Shown: positions 17,617 through 24,842 of the stretch, piece by piece | Layout of the letters: the number at the start of each line of letters is the position of its first letter | Numbering within the stretch: position 1 is the first letter of the stretch | Notes under the pieces: model-generated | The model's input: the letters and a program-made list of their open reading frames with translations, nothing else | Databases searched by the model: none | Told to the model about the DNA's origin: nothing | Assembly: GCF_014203235.1 (NCBI RefSeq) | Contig: NZ_JACHIN010000002.1 | Coordinates: 737,245-801,244 of the forward strand | Reading direction: 5' to 3' | Length of the DNA stretch: 64,000 bases | Source of the DNA: Nonomuraea endophytica | Lineage (GTDB): Bacteria > Actinomycetota > Actinomycetes > Streptosporangiales > Streptosporangiaceae | Made by a program: the position numbers and the translations under genes

Positions 17617-19584
17617 CTACACCAATCCGCGACGCTCAAGGAGCGGGCGGATGCTGGGCTCGCGGCCGCGGAAGTTGCGGAAGGCGGTCAGCGCGTCGAG
17701 GCTGCCACCCTTCGACAGCAGCTCGCGGCGGAAATGGTCGCCGTTCTCGCGCTTCAGGCCGCCGTTCTCCTTGAACCACTCCACGCTCTCGGCGTCGAGC
17801 ACCTCGCTCCAGATGTAGGAGTAATAGCCGGCGCTGTAGCCGCCGGAGAAGATGTGCGCGAAGTAGTTGGTGCGGTAGCGCGGGAGCACCAGCGGGAAGG
17901 CGATCCCCGCCGACTCCAGGGCCGCGGCCTCGAACGCCCGCGCGTCCTCGACCGTCTCGCCCGCGGCCAGCTTGTGCCAGGCCCAGTCGAGCAGGGTCGC
18001 GGCCAGGTACTCGACGGTCTGGAAGCCCTGGTTGAACTTCTCCGTCGCCTGCATCTTCTCCACGAGCTCGGCGGGCATCGGCTCGCCCGTCTCGTGGTGC
18101 TTGGCGTAGTTGGCGAGGATCTCCGGCCAGGTCGCCCACATCTCGTTGACCTGCGACGGGTACTCCACGAAGTCACGCGGCACGTTCGTGCCCGACACCC
18201 TCGGGTAGCGCACCGCCGAGAACAGGCCGTGCAGCGCGTGCCCGAACTCGTGGAAGGCCGTGTTGACCTCGTCGAACGTCAGCAGCGTCGGCCCGTCGGC
18301 CGGCTTGGTGACGTTCAGGTTGTTCATGACGACGGGCAGCTCGCCGAACAGGTAGGACTGGTCGACCAGGTTGTTCATCCACGCGCCGCCGCGCTTGGTC
18401 GGGCGGGCGTACGGGTCGAGCAGGAACAGGCCGAGCTGCGAGCCGTCCTCGTTGGCGACCTCCCAGACCGAGACGTCCTCGTGGTAGCCCTTCAGATCGG
18501 TCCGCTCGGTGAAGCGCAGCCCGTACAGGCGGCCGGCCGCGTGGAAGATGCCGTCGCGGAAGACCCGGTCGAGCTCGAAGTAGGGCCGCATCGCGTCGGC
18601 GTCGAAGTCGTACTTCGCCTTGCGCACCTTCTCGGTGTAGAACGACCAGTCCCACGGCTCGATCGCGAACCCGGCCTGCTCGGCCAGCGCCTCCGCTTCC
18701 CTCTTCGCGTTGCGTACGGCGGGGCCGACGAGCTGGCCCAGCATCTCCTCGACCGCCTCGGCCGTCTTGGCCGTCTGGTCGGCGACGCTGTAGGAGGCGT
18801 GGCTCGGGAAGCCGAGCAGCTTCGCGCGCTCGGCGCGCAGGGTGGCCATCCGGACGGCGAGGTCCAGGTTCGCCGGCGCCCGCTCCACCGACAGCGTGTA
18901 CAGCTCGCGGCGGGTCTCCCGGTTCGTCAGCTGCGCCAGGCCGGGCTGGTTGGTGAAGTTGAGCAGCGGCAGGACGTACTTGCCGTCCTTCTCCAGCGCC
19001 TTCAGCCGCTCCTCGTCGAAGCCGTCCAGCTCAGCGGCGTCCTCGACGACCAGCGCCGACTCCTTGCTGGCCCTGAGGAGGTTCTGCGAGAAGTCGGTGG
19101 ACAGGGTGGAGAGCTCCTCGTTGAGCCGCTTGAGCCGCTCCTGGTCGCCCTCGGACAGGTCGGCGCCGGCCCTGATGAAGTCCTCGCGGTACTTCTCCAG
19201 CAGCCACGACTCCTCCGGGTCCGAGGTGTTGACCTGCTTGATGCGCGCCCACAGCGCGCGGTCGAGCCGGATCTCGTCGCTGTGCTTGGTCAGCCTCGGC
19301 GAGATCTCCTTCTCGATGGCCATGATGCCGTCGGTGGAGTCGGAGGAGACGATGCTGAAGAAGACCATGCCCGTGCGGCCGAGGACGCGGCCAGAGCGCT
19401 CCAGCGCCGCGATCGTGTTGTCGAACGTGGGCGCCTCTTCGCTGTTCGCGATCGCCGCCACCTCGGCCAGGTGCTCGCTCATGCCGCGCTCGAACGCGGG
19501 GAGGTAGTGCTCCTCCCGGATAGCCCCGAAGTCAGGCAGCTGATAGGGCAGGCTGCTGGGTGAAAAGAACGGGTTCTCTGCCAA
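17617..19584 (-). CDS. M3 family zinc metallopeptidase (oligopeptidase / dipeptidyl carboxypeptidase)
   Basis: A 655-residue enzyme of the thimet oligopeptidase family that trims short peptides in the cytoplasm. The zinc site HEFGH begins at residue 445; the downstream GYSAGYYSYIWSEVLDAE segment is typical of Dcp/OpdA enzymes. There is no signal peptide. The start is a TTG at 19584 preceded by GAGGAG eight bases away; no better-placed ATG exists. Family members differ in cutting single residues or dipeptides from the C-terminus, which cannot be settled here. Confidence 0.94.
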   Translation of the reverse strand: MAENPFFSPSSLPYQLPDFGAIREEHYLPAFERGMSEHLAEVAAIANSEEAPTFDNTIAALERSGRVLGRTGMVFFSIVSSDSTDGIMAIEKEISPRLTKHSDEIRLDRALWARIKQVNTSDPEESWLLEKYREDFIRAGADLSEGDQERLKRLNEELSTLSTDFSQNLLRASKESALVVEDAAELDGFDEERLKALEKDGKYVLPLLNFTNQPGLAQLTNRETRRELYTLSVERAPANLDLAVRMATLRAERAKLLGFPSHASYSVADQTAKTAEAVEEMLGQLVGPAVRNAKREAEALAEQAGFAIEPWDWSFYTEKVRKAKYDFDADAMRPYFELDRVFRDGIFHAAGRLYGLRFTERTDLKGYHEDVSVWEVANEDGSQLGLFLLDPYARPTKRGGAWMNNLVDQSYLFGELPVVMNNLNVTKPADGPTLLTFDEVNTAFHEFGHALHGLFSAVRYPRVSGTNVPRDFVEYPSQVNEMWATWPEILANYAKHHETGEPMPAELVEKMQATEKFNQGFQTVEYLAATLLDWAWHKLAAGETVEDARAFEAAALESAGIAFPLVLPRYRTNYFAHIFSGGYSAGYYSYIWSEVLDAESVEWFKENGGLKRENGDHFRRELLSKGGSLDALTAFRNFRGREPSIRPLLERRGLV

Positions 19585-19750
19585 CGTTCGAGCTCCTCGT
19601 GCGGTGGTTTTGTCCTCGTTCAGCTTGGCATGTCATGGGGGCTGCCGGGTGCCGCCGACGCCCGGTTCGGCAATCGTTTTGGTGGTGACCGCCAAGCTGG
19701 GCTATTCTTTCGGACGTCGCCAAGGCGAGCTCCGAAGGGGTTCGTTTCGG

Positions 19751-19822
19751 TGGGGTATGGTGTAATTGGCAGCACGACTGATTCTGGTTCAGTTAGTCTA
19801 GGTTCGAGTCCTGGTACCCCAG
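19751..19822 (+). tRNA. tRNA-Gln (anticodon CTG)
   Basis: A cloverleaf of 72 nt. The acceptor stem pairs TGGGGTA with TACCCCA, the T-arm contains GGTTCGAGTCC, and the anticodon stem ACTGA/TCAGT encloses the loop TTCTGGT, giving anticodon CTG. The discriminator is G. CCA is not encoded. A short terminator hairpin follows at 19828. Confidence 0.96.
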
Positions 19823-19827
19823 CTCTG

Positions 19828-19858
19828 ACGGATGTCCTCTCACCGGGGCATCCGTTTT
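19828..19858 (+). terminator. Terminator after tRNA-Gln
   Basis: ACGGATG and CATCCGT form a 7-bp stem, followed by TTT. It lies just before the ATG of the next gene at 19865, which therefore probably has its own weak promoter or is read through. Confidence 0.65.
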
Positions 19859-19864
19859 CTGCTT

Positions 19865-20446
19865 ATGGAAGAGTTTCGTATTCGCCCGGGTTCCTTCCCC
19901 CGGCTCGCGCTGGCCTTCGCCGGACCGCTGCCGCTCTTCTTCCTCGTCTGCCTGCTGCTGGGCGCCATCCTCACCGGGTCCACCCTGGGCGGCGTGCTGC
20001 TGGGGCTGCTCGCCGCGGGGGCGCTGGTGGGGGTTCTGGCGGTCAAGCACCGCAGGCTGGTCTCGGGGACCGTCGTGCGGTTCTCCGAGACTGGTGTCGA
20101 ACTCGACGACGCGCGCGGCTTCTTCGTACGCCTGCTGTGGGCCGACATCACCCGGGTGGGCGTGGTGGAGACCCAGAGCGCCGATCCGCGCCGCATCGGG
20201 CGCGCCGGGGGCCTGCGGGTGCGCGCGCAGCCGTTGCGGGCCACCGGGCTCATCGGGTGGGGCACCCGCCGCACACCTGAGCGGCTGCCGGGCTGGATGC
20301 GGGCGCGACTGGCCGCCGTTCCCGTCGATCCGGAGACCGGGCGGGCCGAGGTCGCCATCCCGCTGGGGGAGCTTGATCCGCTGTGGGAGCGGGGGCCGAT
20401 GGGGGCCTGGATCCGGCGGTACCGGCCCGATCTCATGGGCTCTTAA
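19865..20446 (+). CDS. Hypothetical membrane protein with PH-like domain
   Basis: A 193-residue protein with two N-terminal membrane helices (about residues 12-33 and 38-58), then a cytoplasmic domain beginning VKHRRLVSGTVVRFSETGVELDD, which resembles the bacterial PH-like fold often found after two spans. It lies between tRNA genes. I do not know its function. The ATG at 19865 comes directly after the tRNA terminator. Confidence 0.75.
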   Translation: MEEFRIRPGSFPRLALAFAGPLPLFFLVCLLLGAILTGSTLGGVLLGLLAAGALVGVLAVKHRRLVSGTVVRFSETGVELDDARGFFVRLLWADITRVGVVETQSADPRRIGRAGGLRVRAQPLRATGLIGWGTRRTPERLPGWMRARLAAVPVDPETGRAEVAIPLGELDPLWERGPMGAWIRRYRPDLMGS

Positions 20447-20524
20447 GCGGTTTGGAGTGCTCCTCGGGGTGCGGTAGAGTTACCTGCGTCGCCGGGGAGA
20501 CCCGGCGAAATCACTTGTGGTCAG

Positions 20525-20597
20525 GGTCCCGTCGTCTAGTGGCCCAGGACGCCGCCCTCTCAAGGCGGTAGCGCCGGTTCGAATCCGGTCGGGACTA
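20525..20597 (+). tRNA. tRNA-Glu (anticodon CTC), copy 1
   Basis: A 73-nt cloverleaf: acceptor GGTCCCG with CGGGACT (one G-T pair), anticodon stem CCGCC/GGCGG with loop CTCTCAA (anticodon CTC), T-arm GGTTCGAATCC, discriminator A. The next three bases are CCA. An identical copy starts 94 bases later. Confidence 0.96.
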
Positions 20598-20618
20598 CCA
20601 CTGCCACAAGTCCACGAA

Positions 20619-20691
20619 GGTCCCGTCGTCTAGTGGCCCAGGACGCCGCCCTCTCAAGGCGGTAGCGCCGGTTCGAATCCGGTCGGGACTA
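20619..20691 (+). tRNA. tRNA-Glu (anticodon CTC), copy 2
   Basis: Base-for-base repeat of the tRNA at 20525 over 73 nt, but followed by CGT instead of CCA, so the CCA end must be added enzymatically. The two form a tandem pair, probably one transcript. Confidence 0.96.
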
Positions 20692-20725
20692 CGTCTTCCT
20701 CCTCGAAACCTTTTTTGTTTCTGTT

Positions 20726-20823
20726 ACGGCAAGCCTCCCTGCCGCCACCCGCCGTCGTGGGCTCAGGCCGATCGTGGGGGTCGCTTCTCACGTCGGACGT
20801 GGTCCCCATCGCAACGGCCCACG
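20726..20823 (+). repeat. Dispersed intergenic repeat, copy B (diverged)
   Basis: Shares the ACGGCAAGCC start, the CACCCGCCGTCGTG block and the core TCGCTTCTCACGTCGGACGT with copy A (4091), but has several substitutions and a small deletion, and loses similarity after CGCAACGGCCCACG. Confidence 0.75.
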
Positions 20824-20905
20824 TGAACCAGTTCCCTACCCCGCCCCGGCCGCCGACCACGGGCGCCGCCCACCACCGCCCCACGTCCCGCCGTCTCGGC
20901 GCCCT

Positions 20906-21125
20906 GGGAAACCCCGCACAACCCTCCGCCGCCTGCCACTGCCCCGGCCGCCTCGGGAAACCCCACAACCCGCCGCGTGCCGCCGCCTCGGCGCCCGGGA
21001 AACCCGCACAACCACCCGCCTCAGCGCCGTGGGAAACCCGCACAACCTCGCCGCCGTCTCGGTCTTGTTGGCAGACCCGCCGCCGTCCCCTGATGTCGCT
21101 GTGCCTCGGGAAACCCCACAGCCAC
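20906..21125 (+). repeat. Imperfect GGGAAACCC-type repeats
   Basis: The core GGGAAACCC followed by a CACAACC-like end occurs at 20906, 20955, 20997, 21031 and 21108, each embedded in CGCC/GCC-rich spacer. Spacing is irregular (49, 42, 34 and 77 bases), so this is not a CRISPR array. Confidence 0.6.
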
Positions 21126-21232
21126 CCGCCCTTGGCCGCCATCTCGGTGGTTCTGCCGCCGCGCCGGGGCCGGTGTGTCGCCACCCGAGCCCGGCCGCCA
21201 ACGCGGCGCCTCGGGTGGCCGAGGGTGTGTGG

Positions 21233-21589
21233 TTAGTTTTTGGGGCCGGCGCTTTGGATTACCTCGAAGGACCAGACTTGGGAGCCCGTTGCCGCGGGGC
21301 CGCCTTGACCGTGGCCGTGGCCCTGGGCGCCCTGGGACTTGGCGGCTTCCGCGGCCTGGGCGTGGCCGCGTTGGAAGGCGGGGCCCTGTTGCCAGGCCAC
21401 GAAGTCCTCCTCGCTGCGCCAGCGCGTGTACACGAGGTACTGGTCGGTCCCTTCGAGCGGCCGCAGCAGCTCGAACCACTCGAACCCGTCGGCCGAGTCG
21501 ACCATCCCGGCGCGGTTGGCGAACCTCTTCTCCAGGTCCTCGCGCATCTCGGCGGGAACGGTCAGAGCGTTGATCTTCACGACAGCCAT
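21233..21589 (-). CDS. MhuD-like heme-degrading monooxygenase
   Basis: A 118-residue ABM-domain protein whose start AVVKINALTVPAEM and the ELEKRFANRA-like helix closely follow mycobacterial MhuD as I remember it. Key residues are in place: Asn7, Trp66 and a histidine at 76 (MhuD His75, the heme ligand, one residue shifted). MhuD opens heme to mycobilin and releases iron. A His/Gly-rich stretch GHGHGQGG near residue 90 is an addition. It stands alone, without obvious heme-transport genes nearby, so a role in heme iron recycling is likely but unproven. Confidence 0.85.
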   Translation of the reverse strand: MAVVKINALTVPAEMREDLEKRFANRAGMVDSADGFEWFELLRPLEGTDQYLVYTRWRSEEDFVAWQQGPAFQRGHAQAAEAAKSQGAQGHGHGQGGPAATGSQVWSFEVIQSAGPKN

Positions 21590-21633
21590 GTGCCAACCCT
21601 ATGCGGGGCGCCTCCCGGGAGAGGCGCAAGGCC

Positions 21634-22407
21634 CTACGGCTTGCGGGCCAGCCCGCAGAACTCGTCCACGGCCGGGCCCGGCGCGCCCTCGGGACGCCAG
21701 TCGGGGCAGGAGACGACGCCGGGCTCCAGCAGTTCCAGGCCGTCGAAGAAGCCGGCGATCTGGTCCGGGTGGCGCAGGTGGTAAGGGACGGAGCCGCTCT
21801 GGTTCCAGATGGCGATGGCCGCCTCGAACTCGGGGCCCTTGATGACGTTGGTGCCGTCGGCGATCGCCACGTAACTGCCCGAGGGCAGCGCGTCGACCAG
21901 CGTGCCCACGACTTCCTTGGCCTGGTCGTAGTCGGGCAGGTGGCCGAGGATGTTGAGGAGCATCAGCGCCACCGGGCGCGAGAGGTCTAGCGTGGTCGCG
22001 CCGGCCCCGGCCAGGATCGCCGCGGGCTCGCGCAGGTCGGCCTCGATGTACTCGGTGAGGCCTTCCTCGCTGCCGACCAGCAGGGCGCGGGCGTGCGCCA
22101 GGACGATCGGGTCGTTGTCCACGTAGACGACGCGGGCTTCGGGGGCGACGCGCTGGGCGACTTCGTGGGTGTTGTTGACCGTGGGAAGACCGGTGCCGAT
22201 GTCCAGGAACTGGCGGATCCCGGCCTCGCCCGCCAGGAACGTCACGGCACGGGTCAGGAAGCCTCGCGACTCCTTGGCGATCGGCACGATCTCCGGGAAA
22301 ACGCGGGCGAACTGGTCGCCGATCTCCCGATCGATCTCGTAGTTGTCCTTGCCCCCGAGCCAGTAGTTCCAGATTCTCGGCGAATGGGACACAGTCTTAT
22401 CGATCAC
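21634..22407 (-). CDS. SAM-dependent methyltransferase, DUF574/Methyltransf_19 type
   Basis: A 257-residue protein of a family very abundant in actinomycetes. It begins with the usual SPRIWNYWLGGKDNYE motif, has the SAM-binding FLDIGTGLPT, and VVYVDNDPIVLAHARALL. The substrate is unknown for nearly all members. The start is a GTG at 22407, six bases after a TAGGTT box, consistent with leaderless transcription. Confidence 0.9.
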   Translation of the reverse strand: MIDKTVSHSPRIWNYWLGGKDNYEIDREIGDQFARVFPEIVPIAKESRGFLTRAVTFLAGEAGIRQFLDIGTGLPTVNNTHEVAQRVAPEARVVYVDNDPIVLAHARALLVGSEEGLTEYIEADLREPAAILAGAGATTLDLSRPVALMLLNILGHLPDYDQAKEVVGTLVDALPSGSYVAIADGTNVIKGPEFEAAIAIWNQSGSVPYHLRHPDQIAGFFDGLELLEPGVVSCPDWRPEGAPGPAVDEFCGLARKP

Positions 22408-22413
22408 AGGACA

Positions 22414-22419
22414 AACCTA
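22414..22419 (-). promoter_or_regulatory. Putative -10 box of a leaderless promoter
   Basis: On the minus strand TAGGTT lies six bases before the GTG at 22407. The box is immediately beyond the end of the HD-domain gene. Confidence 0.5.
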
Positions 22420-22420
22420 A

Positions 22421-23026
22421 TCACACGCTGCGGAAGTTCAGGGGGTTCGCGGCGAGATTGGCGACGAACCCGGCGCGGATGAAACCGCCGGCGACGCTGT
22501 CCGGCTTGCGGGTTCCCTGCTCGGTCATGCGGGCGGTGAACTCCTCGACGAGGTCCAGGCGCGGATAGAGGCGCAGGACCTCGTTCTTGACCGGCTCGGG
22601 GATCTCGTCGGTCTGGCGGCCGGAGATGTCCATGGCGGTGGAGAGCTCCAGGAGGTGGCCCTCCGGGTCGTCGTTCACGTCCACCTCGGCCCACATGTGG
22701 CGCACGATCACCTCGGCCGCCCGCTTCCTGCGCTCGGCCGGCCAGCCGGCGCCCGCGCCGAACACCCACGCCACATGTCCCCCCGCCGCCTCGAAGGCCA
22801 CCGTGTGGCTGTCGAACTCCTTCGTCAGCCCGAGATCGTGCAACATCGCCGAGACGTAGAGGAGTTCGGCGTCGAAGGCGATGGCGTTCTCCTGGCCGTA
22901 GGCGGCGGCGAACAGGTAGGCGCGGATGGAGTGGTTGAGCAGCGACGTCGTGTGGAATTCGGTCGCTACCTCGAGCGCGAGACGGCAGGCGGCGCTGTCC
23001 GGGATCAGGATGTCTGCGTAGTTCAC
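22421..23026 (-). CDS. HD domain-containing phosphohydrolase
   Basis: A 201-residue protein with an HD-type metal site: His32 in LLNHSIRAYLF and His63-Asp64 in AMLHDLGLT, followed by a further Asp in EFDSH. This resembles the cyanamide hydratase-like HD proteins (HSIRAY, then AMLHDLGL). The GTG at 23026 gives a normal start; the open frame continues upstream without features. Substrate unknown. It is followed 14 bp later by the methyltransferase gene. Confidence 0.88.
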   Translation of the reverse strand: MNYADILIPDSAACRLALEVATEFHTTSLLNHSIRAYLFAAAYGQENAIAFDAELLYVSAMLHDLGLTKEFDSHTVAFEAAGGHVAWVFGAGAGWPAERRKRAAEVIVRHMWAEVDVNDDPEGHLLELSTAMDISGRQTDEIPEPVKNEVLRLYPRLDLVEEFTARMTEQGTRKPDSVAGGFIRAGFVANLAANPLNFRSV

Positions 23027-23138
23027 GAAGACAGCATGGCATCGAGCCGCTAACGATCGCGCACCCGGCTTGACCTCTTGATCGCCGGTCCGAGAGCATG
23101 TCTCGCTCCCGTGAAGACACCCTCGGAAGGACACCGGC

Positions 23139-24758
23139 GTGCGCCGCCTCGCGATCCCTCTTGCCCTCATGCTCGCCACCACCGGGCTCGGGGCTCCCGC
23201 GCAGGCCGCCGACAAGGTCAAGCGCACCGCACAGTGCCAGGGCGACTGGATTCCAGGTACGCCCACCGCTGAGGACGTGATGAACGGGGAGATCTCGCTG
23301 GTCGGGCAGCCGGCGTACAAGCTCGGCAAGAAGATCAACTGGGGCGCGAGCCCGTACCGGAACAGGTCGTGGGAGTTCGTCTTCCACTCGCTGCGCTGGG
23401 TCGGCACGCTCGTGGTCGGTTACGAGAACACCGGTGAGGCACGCTATCTGGAGCGCGCCAAGGAGATCACCAAGGACTGGGTGGCGAGCAACAAGCGCGG
23501 GGCGAGCCGTACCAAGCCATATGTCTGGAAGGACCACCCCACGTCGCTGCGCACGCAGGCGCTGGTCTGCCTGAGCATGCACGTCAAGGACGGCTGGCTC
23601 TCCGACAGCCTGAAGGAGCACGCGAAGCTGCTGTCGGACGCCCGGCTGTACAAGAAGGGGCACAACCACGGCATCGACCAGGACATCGCGCTCATGGCGA
23701 TCGGCTGCCGGATGGCGCGGCGCGACTGGGCGTCACTGGCGATCAAGCGGCTGACCGGCACGGTCAAGCTCGACGTGGACTCCCAGGGCGCGCTCATGGA
23801 GCAGGCGCCGCGCTACGCCGTCTACGTGTACGGCCGGCTCCAGGTCGCCATGACCAACATGCGCGACTGCGACCGCAAGGTGCCCGGCGAGATCGCCAAG
23901 CGGACCGAGGCATTGAAGGACTTCGTCGCCCACTCCACCGAGCCCAGCGGCTACATGGTGCCGATCGGCGACGGCAGCGCCGAGACCGAGCCGAAGATGG
24001 AGACCGGCACGCCCAAGGAGAAGGTCAAGGTCTACCGGGCCGGTTACGCCTACGGGCGCACCGACTGGACCAAGGAGGCGGCGTACTACTCGCTGCGCTT
24101 CGGGCCGGGCACGAAGTTCCACGGGCACGAGGACCACATGAGCGTCACCTACTACGCCGACGGGCGCGACATCCTGGTCGACGCGGGGTTCCACTCCTAC
24201 GAGAAGAGCGCCTACCGCTACTGGACGCTCTCCCCCGAGGCGCACAACGTGCCCATGGTCGAGGGCGCGCGGTTCCGGCCGCGCACCTACACGAAGCTCA
24301 CCAAGGCGACGTACGGCTCCGGCCGCCAGACTTTCCGGGTCGCCGACAAGGCGTACGGCGTCGGGCGTACCAGAAGTGTGTTCGTCAATCACGGCGAGGA
24401 CGTGATGGCGGTGCGCGACAAGGCGAGCGGCGGGAAGAAGGTGCGCAACCTGTGGCGGTTCGACCCTTCGCTGACGGTGGTCTCCAACGCGGGCGGCAAG
24501 GTCGTGCTGGGTGACGGGAAGTACCGGGTCACGCTGGTGCAGCTGGCGGGGTGCGAGCCGGTCGGCGGGCAGAAGGTGGAGCGGGGCGGCAAGCGGGGCT
24601 GGGTCTCGCCGACGTACCTGTCGAAGAAGCCGGCCAGCGTGGTCGTCTCGCCTGCGGCCAAGGAGCTGGTGACCGTGGTCGTCCCGGGCACCGACGAGCC
24701 GAAGGTGTCCTGCTCGGGCGGCAAGGTGAAGGTGAACGGCGTGTCCGTGGTCTTCTGA
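23139..24758 (+). CDS. Secreted heparinase II/III-like polysaccharide lyase
   Basis: A 539-residue protein with a signal peptide (cleavage expected after GAPAQA near residue 24). The first 280 residues are a helical toroid-like domain; from about residue 310 it follows the heparinase II/III beta-sandwich with KFHGHEDHMSVTYYADG, DAGFHSYEKS and EAHNVPMV, where family members carry catalytic histidines. Such enzymes cleave uronate-containing polysaccharides. Which polymer it attacks (alginate, heparin-like or other) is not visible. It starts at GTG. Confidence 0.86.
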   Translation: MRRLAIPLALMLATTGLGAPAQAADKVKRTAQCQGDWIPGTPTAEDVMNGEISLVGQPAYKLGKKINWGASPYRNRSWEFVFHSLRWVGTLVVGYENTGEARYLERAKEITKDWVASNKRGASRTKPYVWKDHPTSLRTQALVCLSMHVKDGWLSDSLKEHAKLLSDARLYKKGHNHGIDQDIALMAIGCRMARRDWASLAIKRLTGTVKLDVDSQGALMEQAPRYAVYVYGRLQVAMTNMRDCDRKVPGEIAKRTEALKDFVAHSTEPSGYMVPIGDGSAETEPKMETGTPKEKVKVYRAGYAYGRTDWTKEAAYYSLRFGPGTKFHGHEDHMSVTYYADGRDILVDAGFHSYEKSAYRYWTLSPEAHNVPMVEGARFRPRTYTKLTKATYGSGRQTFRVADKAYGVGRTRSVFVNHGEDVMAVRDKASGGKKVRNLWRFDPSLTVVSNAGGKVVLGDGKYRVTLVQLAGCEPVGGQKVERGGKRGWVSPTYLSKKPASVVVSPAAKELVTVVVPGTDEPKVSCSGGKVKVNGVSVVF

Positions 24759-24796
24759 ACACGAGGGCGACGGAAAGTTTCAAGTAAACCCGGAGT

Positions 24797-24815
24797 GATG
24801 TCAATTATCGACATC
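24797..24815. promoter_or_regulatory. Inverted repeat overlapping the amidase promoter
   Basis: GATGTC-N7-GACATC lies about 30 bases before the amidase start and overlaps where the -35 region would be. It is a candidate operator for an unknown regulator. Confidence 0.35.
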
Positions 24816-24830
24816 TGTCAGGGATAGTCG

Positions 24831-24836
24831 TATCTT
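24831..24836 (+). promoter_or_regulatory. Putative -10 box of a leaderless promoter
   Basis: TATCTT lies six bases before the ATG at 24843, with no ribosome-binding site between. Confidence 0.5.
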
Positions 24837-24842
24837 GCGGCC

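Larger units (their letters stand above)
20692..21232. other. Gene-free region with repeats
   Basis: About 540 bases between tRNA-Glu and the MhuD-like gene. It holds a T-run just after the tRNA (possible terminator), a copy of the dispersed repeat (20726-20823), and five loose copies of a GGGAAACCC-CACAACC unit from 20906 to 21125. The long frames that cross it have Pro/Arg-rich composition and no recognisable start or domain, so I call no gene. Confidence 0.6.

Noticed and set aside
17734..19563. A 609-codon frame antisense to the M3 peptidase
   Set aside because: Mirror of the peptidase codons; Leu/Val/Arg/Gln-rich without a domain.
20598..20600. Encoded CCA end for tRNA-Glu copy 1
   Set aside because: The second, otherwise identical, copy is followed by CGT, so the CCA after the first may be chance.
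20906..21125. A CRISPR array
   Set aside because: Repeats are irregularly spaced and degenerate, spacers are similar in composition, and no cas genes are present.
20654..21184. A 176-codon minus-strand frame covering a dispersed repeat
   Set aside because: Its peptide is the translation of repeat copies, also seen at 4 kb and 53 kb; no start signal.
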